25,641 bases of DNA from JBGTKH01 sp041744735 (GTDB lineage: Bacteria > Planctomycetota > Planctomycetia > Pirellulales > Pirellulaceae). The notes beneath the pieces are model-generated. The model saw only the letters and a program-made list of their open reading frames with translations, was not told where the DNA came from and searched no databases. This document shows, piece after piece, positions 1 through 7,754 of the stretch (its first letter is position 1; the number at the start of each line of letters is the position of its first letter). The translations under genes were made by a program, and so were the position numbers. The stretch lies in assembly GCA_041744735.1 (NCBI GenBank), contig JBGTKH010000065.1:1-25641 (forward strand), given 5' to 3'.

Positions 1-837
1 GGCGGGCAGCCACCGCTTCGGCCGCGGCCGTGGCTGGCGGTGGGCATGCTCTGCTGGCGCGAGATGGTGCGCTTCTTCCGCCAGCGCAACCGCGTCGTGG
101 GAGCGATCGGCCAGCCGTTGCTGTTTTGGCTGCTATTCGGCGCCGGGTTTGAGCGATCGTTTAGCGTTTCAGCCGGCAGCGAGTCGGGGCCGAGCTACTG
201 GGCGTATTACTTTCCCGGCACGCTCGTACTGATTCTGCTATTCACCGCGATTTTCACCACAATTTCGATTATTGAAGACCGCCGCGAAGGATTTTTGCAG
301 TCGGTGCTAGTAGCGCCGATTCCGCGCTGGTCGATGGTGCTGGGGAAATTGCTGGGCGGCACGCTCATCGCGCTGGTGCAAGGGTTGATCTTTTTAGCAT
401 TGGCGCTAACCTTGAACGTAGAGTTTCACGTACTGAACACCGCCGCGTTAGTGGTGTTGATGTTTGTTTCGGCGCTGGCCCTGACGGGATTGGGGTTCGT
501 GATCGCTTGGCGGATGGAGTCCACACAGGGCTATCACTCCATTATGATGTTGGTGCTGATGCCCATGTGGTTACTGTCCGGCGCGTTTTTTCCATTGCCG
601 GCGTTGACCGCGGATTCGACGTGGATTCAGGTGGTCATGCATTGGGGAATGCGCGTCAATCCGGTTACGTACTGCGTGGCCGGCGTGCGGCAGTTGTTGT
701 TTGCCGAAGCCCCGTCGCCCGCGTTTTGGATGCCCAATTTAACGGTTTGTTGGACGGTCGCGCTGTTGTTCGCGGCCGTCACGTTCGCAGCCTCGTGCCT
801 AATCGCCGGTCAGCGGACATCGGGAGATTTATTATGA
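1..837 (+). CDS. ABC-2 type transporter permease (5' partial)
   Basis: Integral membrane permease subunit of an ABC-2 (NodJ/DrrB-like) exporter. The frame is open from base 1. A GTG at position 40 could start it, but the upstream codons also read like the N-terminus of this family, so the true start is probably outside the window. An amphipathic WREMVRFFRQRNRVVGAIGQP segment is followed by about six hydrophobic stretches, including a re-entrant-type segment with LSGAFFPLPAL near residue 180 (counted from 40), typical of the family. The ATPase partner should lie just upstream. The stop overlaps the ATG of the SCO1-type gene (ATGA), so the two are probably translationally coupled. Such permeases often sit in planctomycete cytochrome oxidase clusters; the substrate is unknown. 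Confidence 0.88.
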   Translation, partial: GGQPPLRPRPWLAVGMLCWREMVRFFRQRNRVVGAIGQPLLFWLLFGAGFERSFSVSAGSESGPSYWAYYFPGTLVLILLFTAIFTTISIIEDRREGFLQSVLVAPIPRWSMVLGKLLGGTLIALVQGLIFLALALTLNVEFHVLNTAALVVLMFVSALALTGLGFVIAWRMESTQGYHSIMMLVLMPMWLLSGAFFPLPALTADSTWIQVVMHWGMRVNPVTYCVAGVRQLLFAEAPSPAFWMPNLTVCWTVALLFAAVTFAASCLIAGQRTSGDLL

Positions 838-1496
838 GCAAGACCCTTGTGGCTGGACTGGCGATTTTGTTCTTTGCCGGCGGCGCATTGTCAATCGTCA
901 CGGCCGTGGCCATCAGCGCTCGTTCGACGTCGACGGCGCCGCCAGACGCTGAGTCGAAGAACGTGAACCAGAGCTATTTGGAACCGCCCGAGACCAACGA
1001 AGATTGGCTCGCGAAGTACATCTTGACCGAACGCAGCGGCCGCCACTTCAACTCGCAGGAATTGGATGGGCAGGTGTCCGTGACGAGTTTCTTCTTCTCC
1101 AATTGTCCGTCCGCCTGCCGATTACAGAATCTGAAGACCAAAGAGTTGGTCGAGGAGTTTGGTTCACGCGGTGTCAAGTTCGTCAGCATCACCTGCGATC
1201 CAGTCAGCGACAGTCCCGCGCGGCTGCGCGAGTACGCGAAGATGCTTGACGCGCCCGACGACAGTTGGCTGTTTCTGACCGGCAACATGCAGTACATTAC
1301 CCGCATCGGCGGCGAGGTCTACGGAATGCATGTCGATAAGGCCGTGCACTTGGAACGCTTAGTCGTCGTCGATCGTTGGGGTGAAATCCGCAACAGTTTC
1401 CATTGGAATGATCCTGAACAAATGGATCAAATGCGGCAGCTCTTGAATGAACTGTTAGCGGAAACAAGCCCGCCGTCGGCGGACAAAACCGAGTGA
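834..1496 (+). CDS. SCO1/SenC family copper chaperone for cytochrome oxidase
   Basis: Membrane-anchored thioredoxin-fold protein (220 residues) expected to deliver copper to the Cu-A site of cytochrome c oxidase on the outer face of the cytoplasmic membrane. An N-terminal anchor spans about residues 5-27. The copper-binding CxxxC motif is NCPSAC (C91, C95), and a histidine at about 172 (KAVHLER) fits the third ligand. FVSITCDPVSDSP is typical of the family. I chose ATG 834 because it overlaps the preceding stop and gives a clean N-terminal anchor; the frame stays open further upstream within the permease gene but has no homology there. A DUF420 gene follows, matching a cytochrome-oxidase assembly cluster. 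Confidence 0.93.
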   Translation: MSKTLVAGLAILFFAGGALSIVTAVAISARSTSTAPPDAESKNVNQSYLEPPETNEDWLAKYILTERSGRHFNSQELDGQVSVTSFFFSNCPSACRLQNLKTKELVEEFGSRGVKFVSITCDPVSDSPARLREYAKMLDAPDDSWLFLTGNMQYITRIGGEVYGMHVDKAVHLERLVVVDRWGEIRNSFHWNDPEQMDQMRQLLNELLAETSPPSADKTE

Positions 1497-1499
1497 ACG

Positions 1500-1591
1500 G
1501 GATCGGGAGTCTTTTCTTCCCTCGCGGCGAGAGCGGCGGGTCAGCGCATCAAACGAACTTTCGCCGCCAGGGAAGAAAAGACTCCCGATCC
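1500..1591. repeat. Large palindromic element between SCO1 and DUF420 genes
   Basis: Arms 1500-1530 and 1561-1591 are inverted copies of 31 bases with one mismatch; the outer 23 bases match perfectly. The loop is 30 bases. The element fills almost the entire spacer: it starts 4 bases after the SCO1 stop and ends just before the TTGGAG that would serve as ribosome binding site for the next gene. It looks like an extragenic palindromic (REP/MITE-like) element, and its RNA would form a very stable hairpin inside a polycistronic message. Confidence 0.85.
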
Positions 1592-1608
1592 GGTTTGGAG
1601 CACGCGAC

Positions 1609-2121
1609 TTGGAAGATGCCGTTGAAATCCTGCCGCACGTCAACGCGTCGCTGAATACGATAGCTACGGTGTTGCTGCTAGTTGGTTACGTGCTGATCAA
1701 ACAGCGGCGCGAGCAGGCACATAAACGGACGATGCTGTCGTGTTTCGGCGTCTCGGTGGCGTTTCTGATTTGCTACTTGGTGTATCATGCGGTTGCAGGC
1801 AGCAAAAGGTTTCCCGAATACCCACCCACGGCCATTCGCTACACGTATTTCGCGATCCTGCTCACGCATGTCGTGCTGGCCGCCGCCGTGCCGTTTCTCG
1901 CGGTGGCCACGATCTATTTCGGCTTGCGCGACCGCCGTCAGCGTCACGTGCGGCTGGCCCGCTGGACGTTTCCTATTTGGCTCTACGTGTCGATCACGGG
2001 CGTCATTGTTTACTTGATGCTGTACCAGATCTTTCCCCCGCGGAATGCGGTTCATATAATGCAGCCAACGTACGCTGACGAAGCTGAGCCACAGTATCTT
2101 GTCACTGGTGTTGCTGAGTGA
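1609..2121 (+). CDS. DUF420 family membrane protein (cytochrome oxidase assembly, CtaM-like)
   Basis: 170-residue multi-pass membrane protein of the DUF420 family, members of which (CtaM in Gram-positives) are needed for haem-copper oxidase maturation. The sequence opens with LPHVNASLNTIATVLLLVGY, then has helices around residues 43-62, 78-106 and 122-142; conserved histidines lie in CYLVYHAV, LLTHVVLAAA and QRHVRLARW, as expected for the family. The best start is TTG 1609: it is preceded by GGAG at a suitable distance and follows directly on the palindrome. No ATG in frame gives a full domain. The next gene begins 4 bases after its stop. Confidence 0.85.
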   Translation: MEDAVEILPHVNASLNTIATVLLLVGYVLIKQRREQAHKRTMLSCFGVSVAFLICYLVYHAVAGSKRFPEYPPTAIRYTYFAILLTHVVLAAAVPFLAVATIYFGLRDRRQRHVRLARWTFPIWLYVSITGVIVYLMLYQIFPPRNAVHIMQPTYADEAEPQYLVTGVAE

Positions 2122-2125
2122 CGCG

Positions 2126-2470
2126 ATGAAGACGATGCTCATCAAACGACTTCTGCCCATTGCCGCGATCATGCTCGTCGTGATTTTCGTGGACCAAGGG
2201 ACGGTCATGGCGTGTCCGACCTGCAAAGACGGTTTGGCGCACGGGCAGTCAAACTTGGTGCAGGGCTACTTTTGGAGCATCGTGTTCATGATGTCGATGC
2301 CCTTTCTGATTTTGGGCGGACTTGCCACCTATTTCTATTGGGAGGTTTGCCGAGCGCGGGCTCGCGCCGCGGCAGCGCGGGCGGCCGAGGCAAGCCACGC
2401 GTTCGACGCGGAAGATGCTTCCAATTCCAATTGGCAAATGTCACAACGTCGCGAACCTGCCGAAGTTTGA
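2126..2470 (+). CDS. Small CPxC membrane protein of the oxidase cluster, function unknown
   Basis: 114-residue protein. ATG 2126 lies 4 bases after the DUF420 stop; the frame extends slightly upstream, but this start gives a sensible signal or anchor (MKTMLIKRLLPIAAIMLVVI). After it comes ACPTCKDGLAHG, a CPTC motif just outside the membrane, and a second hydrophobic segment at about residues 52-75. The C-terminus is Ala/Arg-rich and then polar. The CxxC could bind metal or act in thiol redox chemistry, which would fit a role beside a copper chaperone, but that is inference from context. No named family recognised. Confidence 0.8.
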   Translation: MKTMLIKRLLPIAAIMLVVIFVDQGTVMACPTCKDGLAHGQSNLVQGYFWSIVFMMSMPFLILGGLATYFYWEVCRARARAAAARAAEASHAFDAEDASNSNWQMSQRREPAEV

Positions 2471-2536
2471 TGGCGACACATTGGAGTCGCACTGATTATC
2501 GGCGTTCTATTTAGTTCTATTTACCCGTCTCGGTGG

Positions 2537-3730
2537 TCACTCGTTAGCGTTTGACGGAGTATCGCTGTTTGAAGGAGTATCGCTTGGCGGACCGTCGTTT
2601 GACGCGTCGACGCCTTCCGCAGCGGTCGTGGCTCCAGCAGAATCGCCGTCCGCCGCATTGGCCACGGCTTCGGGTTGCTCGATGCGATCTTCTTCCGTCG
2701 GATCGATGTTCAACCATTGGGTGCGGATGTCTTTCGGCACCGATTCGCGCCAGATAGCGAAAACTTCCTTGACGTCCATGTAAGGATTGCCGCGCTCGTT
2801 CCCCTTTTCGCCCCCTTGAACCGGTTTCAGCGGCGCCCAGAGCATGTCGATCCGAGCGCTGTCGCCGTGATAACGGCCGCCGGTAATCGCGCCGTCCTTG
2901 TCCAGGTCGAGCGTATAGTGGAAGTACATTATCTGGTTGGCATTCGGGCCTTTGTCGAACTCGCGACTCGTGTTCATCGCGTAGCGAATGCTGGTCTTCA
3001 CCTCCGCTTGGCGTTCGGAAAGCTTAGTCACAACAGACCGGTACGAATAGATCGGATAGTTAATCACGACCTCGCCCACGGCCGTCTCCATGCCCACTGG
3101 ATGCAAACCGCGGCCAAGCCAATTCGTCAGAACGACATGCAACGTAGCTGGGTTAATTACGGTATCCACGCCGCCCAGGAACTCTGTCTCCGAGTACATG
3201 TAAACCTCGGCCAACAGACCTTTGATGTCGGCGGGAGTGAAGACAACTCCGTTTCGAGTCACGCTGTATTGTGGTTCCGCGTGACGAATCGCGGCGGCCG
3301 TCCAGCCATTACAGTGACCGTACCAGCCAGGAGTTCGCGGGCCGCCCCTGCCGGAAAAGAGACGACGCAATGGACCGCGTGGCGCTACACCCGAAGACGT
3401 TCGGCCTCGATGGACACCCACGTCGCGACGTTCATACTCAGTTGCCACCGCGCGGTTGTTAAAAGCCCGGTCGTACTTGCTTAGCGCGGCAATTGTGCCG
3501 CCGGCCTGGTCCGGATAATCGTGACCCGAATAAGGCACTCGGTATTTCGGCACGACCGCTTCCGTAGGTAGGTCGTCGAGCTGCCACACTAGGTCGATGC
3601 TCCACCACTGCTGGAAGCACTGATTCTGATATTCGATTTCCTCTTGTTGGACAGCGCCGGGCGCTCGCGCGCGATCGGCCTGGGCGACGACAGCGACCGC
3701 CATCACAATTGCAATCATCGACGTACTCAT
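2537..3730 (-). CDS. Putative transglutaminase-elicitor family exported protein
   Basis: 397-residue protein with an N-terminal signal peptide (residues 1-18, IAIVMAVAVVAQA). The core resembles the transglutaminase elicitor family (named after oomycete GP42). The signature is PGWYGHCNGWTAAAI around C140, which would be the catalytic cysteine, followed by FTPADIKGLLAEVY and NPATLHVVLTNWLG, both as I recall from that family. The last 55 residues are an acidic Ser/Thr/Asp/Pro-rich tail ending in DTPSN repeats. GGAGG lies just ahead of ATG 3730. The likely role is protein cross-linking or acyl transfer on the cell surface, but only the fold-level likeness is visible. It could instead be another Cys-dependent enzyme. 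It probably has its own promoter, since a terminator separates it from the upstream gene. Confidence 0.62.
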   Translation of the reverse strand: MSTSMIAIVMAVAVVAQADRARAPGAVQQEEIEYQNQCFQQWWSIDLVWQLDDLPTEAVVPKYRVPYSGHDYPDQAGGTIAALSKYDRAFNNRAVATEYERRDVGVHRGRTSSGVAPRGPLRRLFSGRGGPRTPGWYGHCNGWTAAAIRHAEPQYSVTRNGVVFTPADIKGLLAEVYMYSETEFLGGVDTVINPATLHVVLTNWLGRGLHPVGMETAVGEVVINYPIYSYRSVVTKLSERQAEVKTSIRYAMNTSREFDKGPNANQIMYFHYTLDLDKDGAITGGRYHGDSARIDMLWAPLKPVQGGEKGNERGNPYMDVKEVFAIWRESVPKDIRTQWLNIDPTEEDRIEQPEAVANAADGDSAGATTAAEGVDASNDGPPSDTPSNSDTPSNANE

Positions 3731-3772
3731 GTTGAACCTCCGCGCAGCAATAAACCCACGTACACCATCATC

Positions 3773-3817
3773 AAAAGAAAAGGAGACGCCCGCGCAGCCA
3801 ATGCGAGGGCTGTCTCC
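3773..3817 (-). terminator. Intrinsic terminator after the PTQK-repeat gene
   Basis: Read on the minus strand, a stem with perfect outer pairing (GGAGAC at 3812-3817 with GTCTCC at 3782-3787, extended by a bulged GGG/CCC) is followed immediately by TTTTCTTTT (3773-3781). This is a classical rho-independent layout, placed 34 bases after the stop codon of the small gene upstream. Confidence 0.72.
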
Positions 3818-3850
3818 ACAAGAGTCTAAACGAATTCACGCGGCAATCAA

Positions 3851-4117
3851 CTACCGCAGCCGAGCGAACAAGCCTTGAGGTTCGGCCGAAGCCAACCCGC
3901 CGCCCTTCTTCTGAACCGGCGACTGGCAGGGCTTCTGACAGGGCTTTTGCATTGCCGTCTGCGTGGGCTTCTGCGTCGGCTTCTGAACCGGCGACACCTT
4001 CTGAGTCGGCGCCTGAGTCGGCTTTTGAGTCGGCGCTTGAACCGGAGCGGCCGAAGCGACTAAAGTGCTACCGAACAAAAACAGCCCACACACCATCGCG
4101 ATTGAAAATCGTCTCAT
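3851..4117 (-). CDS. Small secreted PTQK-repeat protein, function unknown
   Basis: 88-residue protein. ATG 4117 is chosen because AGGAGGT lies 6 bases before it, one of the best ribosome binding sites in the window. A signal peptide (MRRFSIAMVCGLFLFGSTLV, cleavage after ASA) leaves a mature chain of about 60 residues built from short P-(T/V/C)-Q-(K/A/S) units: PVQAPTQKPTQAPTQK, then PVQKPTQKPTQ, then PCQKPCQSPVQKK. Two of the units carry cysteine. The mature protein is strongly basic and must be disordered or fibrous. Its strong start signal and private terminator suggest high expression as a single gene. It could be a wall-associated or DNA/polysaccharide-binding peptide; no family recognised. 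Confidence 0.75.
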   Translation of the reverse strand: MRRFSIAMVCGLFLFGSTLVASAAPVQAPTQKPTQAPTQKVSPVQKPTQKPTQTAMQKPCQKPCQSPVQKKGGGLASAEPQGLFARLR

Positions 4118-4405
4118 CTCTACACCTCCTAGTTTTGCAATACTCACTGTTGCTCGTACGCCGCAAGGTCACCCTTGCCAGCATGTCTCACGCATTTTAT
4201 GGAACTTGAAGTTGTTTGGCTAGGAGGCATCCGCGGAAACTCGATTTTCTCTTAGCCAATTTCGCTTGCGGCCCGGAAACCTTTATTCTCAAACAACTTG
4301 CCGCCGCTCGGCAGTCGCTTGCGCAAAGCACGACGCGGCCAGCCTTGCGGTTGACCGCGTCGTTCCGCGAGAAAAAATCTCGCGACGAACAGAGAGAGGG
4401 TGTCT
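4118..4405. other. Intergenic region with nested hairpins
   Basis: About 290 bases with no credible gene. It must hold the promoter of the small PTQK gene (to the left). Two hairpins lie at its right end: CGACGCGG (4331-4338) pairing with CCGCGTCG (4355-4362), and CGCGAGA (4366-4372) pairing with TCTCGCG (4378-4384) around a five-A loop. They lie 22-75 bases past the stop of the secreted protein gene at 4406, so they probably stop or stabilise its transcript, although no U-tract follows them. Confidence 0.45.
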
Positions 4406-5161
4406 CTACTTGATTGCCAAGCCCGTGGGCCGCGGCGGGATCTGCGACTCGTACTGCAGACTCGTCAGGAAGTTCTTGGCCTTCATGTACTCGGCGGGAC
4501 TGAGCGTGTCGATGTTCTGCTTCAGCCTCGCCTGCATCTGGACCACGACCTGATTGATCTGTTGATGATTGCCACTGCCCAAACCACTGTCGCGAGTTGT
4601 TCGCAACGCCATCAGATTGTCGATCACGTCACGTTCCGTGGAAAACACCGGGCTTTGCAGGATCGACGGCCAGAACACGCGGCCCAGTGCCGGTTCATAC
4701 TCAAAGGAACTTAGCCGATCAGGAGCCGCTTCCTTAGCATAGCGGGCGAAATCTTCAGCCGTGGGGCGTGGGCCTCGTTCATACGCCACGGCCTCACGAT
4801 TGTAGCGCCGCATGTCAAAGTACGTCTGCGCGTACTTCATGCGGTTGTCGAAGTACTTGCTGCGTGCCGTTTCAGTGTTGATTGCCGCGAGCGACGTATT
4901 GTAGTTGTAGTCGCCCATTGATCGGACAACATTCGCGTATCCATCCTGCCATCCCTGTTCAACCGTCGAAGCATGGTCGTAAATCACCGAAGTGCCATTG
5001 TTCACCACGCGATTTGCGTAACCTTGATCGGCCGCTGAGGCGACACCAGCACCGTTGTTGCCTACGTTCACTCGAACGCCCAAGAAATCCTGTGCCGACA
5101 CGGTGGTATTCGTCACCAAACCCACCAACACAATGATACCGGTTGCAACTGTCGTTTTCAT
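4406..5161 (-). CDS. Secreted protein of unknown function
   Basis: 251-residue protein from ATG 5161, preceded by AGAGGGTGAG; a longer frame reaches 5233, but its extra 24 residues are basic and would bury the signal peptide. Signal peptide MKTTVATGIIVLVGLVTNTT with cleavage near VSAQ. The mature part begins DFLGVRVNVGNNGAG and continues with a helix-rich region containing many Tyr, Asn and Arg residues (MKYAQTYFDMRRYNREAVAY), then a predicted helical C-terminus ending in AEYMKAKNFLTSLQYES. No catalytic motif seen. It reads like the conserved hypothetical exported proteins of planctomycetes. It lies upstream of the PTQK gene on the same strand and diverges from the carboxylase cluster. Confidence 0.78.
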   Translation of the reverse strand: MKTTVATGIIVLVGLVTNTTVSAQDFLGVRVNVGNNGAGVASAADQGYANRVVNNGTSVIYDHASTVEQGWQDGYANVVRSMGDYNYNTSLAAINTETARSKYFDNRMKYAQTYFDMRRYNREAVAYERGPRPTAEDFARYAKEAAPDRLSSFEYEPALGRVFWPSILQSPVFSTERDVIDNLMALRTTRDSGLGSGNHQQINQVVVQMQARLKQNIDTLSPAEYMKAKNFLTSLQYESQIPPRPTGLAIK

Positions 5162-5503
5162 TTTCTCACCCTCTCTCAAAAAAGATACCTGTAAACGTTT
5201 CCCGTCTCCCTTGCCGGGAGAGTGCTTTTGCAACCAGCGTGCCAGGATCGCAGTGACGGCTGGACGATTATGTTAACTAGCTGCTGGGAAAAGAGTTAAG
5301 AAGTTTCCGCGTAATCAGGGGTGGCTGACTCTCCGATCACGGAGTTCTCAAATTGGGACAGGCGTCTCAGATTGAAACCTGGCGAGTGCCTGCGATCGGC
5401 GTAACGGCGTGATATGATGCGGCGAGAACATCGCGTCGTGAACCGCTATTTACTCAAACGGCCATTGCTTCTCGGACCAATTCAGGCCGTCTTCTGGAGT
5501 GAC
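5162..5503. promoter_or_regulatory. Divergent intergenic region
   Basis: About 340 bases between the secreted protein gene (leftward) and the carboxylase cluster (rightward). It should hold promoters for both. A CATAAT-like -10 candidate on the minus strand lies at 5267-5272, but I see no convincing -35 at normal spacing. A short dyad CTCCG-atca-CGGAG is at about 5332-5345. Nothing else stands out. Confidence 0.3.
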
Positions 5504-7138
5504 ATGACCGACCCAGGCCCAGGTAACCGCTTGTCACTACGTCAATTGGCCGAAAAGTTGACGGCGGACCAGAGACACATTGAACTTGGTGGCGGCACGA
5601 AAGCCATCGAGCGACAACATGCCAAATCGCGGCTGACGGCGCGCGAGCGCATCGCCCGTCTCGTCGACGCGAACACACCGCTGCTCGAAGTCGGCCTCTG
5701 GGCGGGGCATGATATGTACGAACAATGGGGCGGCGCTCCATCGGCTGGTGTCGTCACCATCATCGGCCACGTTTGCGAACGGCGGCACATGATCATTGCC
5801 AACGACGCAACGGTCAAAGCGGGCGCGTTCTTCCCCATGACAACGAAAAAGGTGCTGAGGGCTCAGCGCATCGCGTTTGCCAATCGGTTGCCGCTGATTT
5901 ATCTGGTTGATTCGGCCGGCGTGTTCCTGCCGCTTCAGGAAGATGTTTTTCCTGACGAGGACGACTTCGGCCGCATCTTTCGCAACAACGCGGTGATGTC
6001 CGCCGCGGGCATTCCACAACTGGCCGCGATCATGGGCAATTGCGTCGCGGGCGGTGGTTACTTGCCGGTGCTCTGCGACAAACTGCTGATGACGGAGGGC
6101 TCGGGCCTGTATCTCGCCGGCCCCGCACTGGTCAAAAGTGCGATCGGGCAGGAAGCGTCCAGCGAAGAATTGGGCGGCGCCGAAATGCACGCCACGATCA
6201 GCGGCACGATCGACTATCACGAAAAAGACGATCCCGCGTGCATCGAGCGGCTGCGACGCTTAGTTTCTGTTGGGCGGCCCGATCCGCCGGCGCCCGCGGC
6301 TCCGTTTGCTCGCCATGGAACGGCCGAGTCAGTTCGTCCGGCGAGCGACATTTATACTTTGGTCGATCCCGACCCGCGCAAGGAATACGAGATTCGCGAC
6401 GTGCTGGCATGTTTGGTCGACGGCGACAGCTTCGACGAATACAAGTCCGAGTATGGTCAAACCCTCGTCTGCGGCACGGCGCGCATCGGCGGATTTCCCG
6501 TCGGCATCGTTGCGAACCAACACCATCGAATTCGCACGGCGGAAGGTGAGTTCCAATTTGGCGGAGTGCTGTACGTGGAAAGTGCGGACAAAGCGGCCCG
6601 ATTCGTGATGAATTGCAATCAAGATTGGCTGCCGATTGTTTTCTTGCAGGACGTGAACGGTTTCATGGTCGGCCGGCAGTCCGAGCGTGCGGGGATCATC
6701 AAGGCGGGCGCGAAGTTGGTCAATGCGGTCAGCAACAGCCGCGTGCCGAAGATCACCGTGCTGATCGGCGGCTCGTTTGGCGCCGGCAATTACGCGATGT
6801 GTGGTAAAGCGTTCGACCCACGCTTCATCTTCGCGTGGCCCAATGCGCGATGTGCGGTAATGGGCGGCGAGCACGCTACCTCTACGTTATTAGACATCAC
6901 CGTCCAAAGTTTGAAGCGGCAAGGGCACGACGTTGACGCCGCAGAGTTGGCCGCGTTGCGAGACAAAGTGAAAGGCGACTACGACCGGCAGACGGACGTG
7001 CGCTACGGTGCAGCTCGCGGCTGGGTCGACGCCATCATTGACCCGGCGGAGACACGGACGATCCTGACGATCGCACTGGAGGTCGTTACACGCCACGCCG
7101 ATGAATTGCCATTTCGGCTGGGTGTATTTCAGGTGTAG
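5504..7138 (+). CDS. Acyl-CoA carboxylase, carboxyltransferase (beta) subunit, MccB/AtuC-like
   Basis: 544-residue biotin-dependent carboxyltransferase that moves carboxylate from biotin to an enoyl-CoA such as 3-methylcrotonyl-CoA or geranyl-CoA. N-terminal half: IERQHAKSRLTARERI (36-50), VDSAGVFLPLQEDVFPDE (135-152), NCVAGGGYLP. C-terminal half: IGGSFGAGNYAMCGKAF and FAWPNARCAVMGGEHA, the signature of the methylcrotonyl/geranyl type rather than the propionyl type. ATG 5504 has CTGGAG 7 bases upstream; a longer frame from 5414 adds a 30-residue unrelated stretch. The alpha subunit (biotin carboxylase plus biotin carrier) is absent from the window and must be elsewhere. First gene of the cluster with AtuA-like and enoyl-CoA hydratase genes. 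Confidence 0.93.
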   Translation: MTDPGPGNRLSLRQLAEKLTADQRHIELGGGTKAIERQHAKSRLTARERIARLVDANTPLLEVGLWAGHDMYEQWGGAPSAGVVTIIGHVCERRHMIIANDATVKAGAFFPMTTKKVLRAQRIAFANRLPLIYLVDSAGVFLPLQEDVFPDEDDFGRIFRNNAVMSAAGIPQLAAIMGNCVAGGGYLPVLCDKLLMTEGSGLYLAGPALVKSAIGQEASSEELGGAEMHATISGTIDYHEKDDPACIERLRRLVSVGRPDPPAPAAPFARHGTAESVRPASDIYTLVDPDPRKEYEIRDVLACLVDGDSFDEYKSEYGQTLVCGTARIGGFPVGIVANQHHRIRTAEGEFQFGGVLYVESADKAARFVMNCNQDWLPIVFLQDVNGFMVGRQSERAGIIKAGAKLVNAVSNSRVPKITVLIGGSFGAGNYAMCGKAFDPRFIFAWPNARCAVMGGEHATSTLLDITVQSLKRQGHDVDAAELAALRDKVKGDYDRQTDVRYGAARGWVDAIIDPAETRTILTIALEVVTRHADELPFRLGVFQV

Positions 7139-7230
7139 AATGACGCATGGATAGGTGGGCGATGCGTGTGCCCGTGTCGCCTCGCATTCTTTTTCAACGG
7201 ACCACTGTTTCTCGATATGGAAATCGACGC

Positions 7231-7743
7231 ATGTCTATTCTTCCGTTTCATGCTTACTTTCCCGAATTGGCGGAAGACGAATGTCGCCATGTGTTCTTAG
7301 AAGGTGAACCGGGCCCTCATCAGTCCCAGCTTCCAGCCGGCGGCTATGCTTTGATGGAGTACTATTGCACGGATCGAAAGTGTGACTGCCGCCGTGTCAT
7401 TCTGGCGGTCATCGATCATCGCACAGGGAAAAAACAGGCGTCGATCAGTTTCGGTTTTGACCGCGATGACCCGTTGCGAGGCCCTTTCCTCGATCCGATG
7501 AACTATCAATGCTCGTATGCCGATGAACTGCTGGAATTGGTCCGCGACGTGGTTTTGCGCGATCCGCAGTACGTTGCCAGACTTGAGCGGCACTACTCCA
7601 TGGTCAAGCAAGCCGCGGGTGCGAAAGCCGGCGTAGCCGCCGTGTCACTGTCGCCGCAGCAGGTCCAGGAGCGCATCGCGCAGCGCAAGGCGATGCGAAG
7701 ACTGCTCGAAAAGAAGCAATCGAGTCGCAAGAGGCCGCGCTAA
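7231..7743 (+). CDS. Unknown protein with a Cys-x4-Cys-x-Cys motif
   Basis: 170-residue cytoplasmic protein. I prefer ATG 7231 (MSILPFHAYFPELAEDECRH); the frame is open from 7147, which would add 28 Arg-rich residues. The most notable element is YYCTDRKCDCRRVILAVIDH (C46, C51, C53), which looks like a metal-binding or structural Cys cluster, followed by a beta-rich SISFGFDRDDPLRGPFLDP. The C-terminal 30 residues are very basic and helical (QERIAQRKAMRRLLEKK). It sits 92 bases after the carboxylase gene and 11 bases before the AtuA-like gene on the same strand, so it is probably co-transcribed. I do not recognise a named family, and a role in the pathway is not established. Confidence 0.75.
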   Translation: MSILPFHAYFPELAEDECRHVFLEGEPGPHQSQLPAGGYALMEYYCTDRKCDCRRVILAVIDHRTGKKQASISFGFDRDDPLRGPFLDPMNYQCSYADELLELVRDVVLRDPQYVARLERHYSMVKQAAGAKAGVAAVSLSPQQVQERIAQRKAMRRLLEKKQSSRKRPR

Positions 7744-7754
7744 ATGAGGGCTGA

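Noticed and set aside
507..833. Upstream extension of the SCO1-type reading frame
   Set aside because: It overlaps the permease gene in another frame and gives Arg/Val-rich sequence with no likeness to the family; ATG 834 fits the anchor and the ATGA overlap.
2675..3484. Long plus-strand open frame opposite the transglutaminase-type gene
   Set aside because: Its translation lacks any signal, domain or start site, and the opposite strand encodes a signal peptide and conserved motifs; it is an antisense shadow in GC-rich DNA.
4331..4384. Riboswitch or structured RNA
   Set aside because: Only simple stems are visible, located after a stop codon; no conserved motif of a known riboswitch is recognised.
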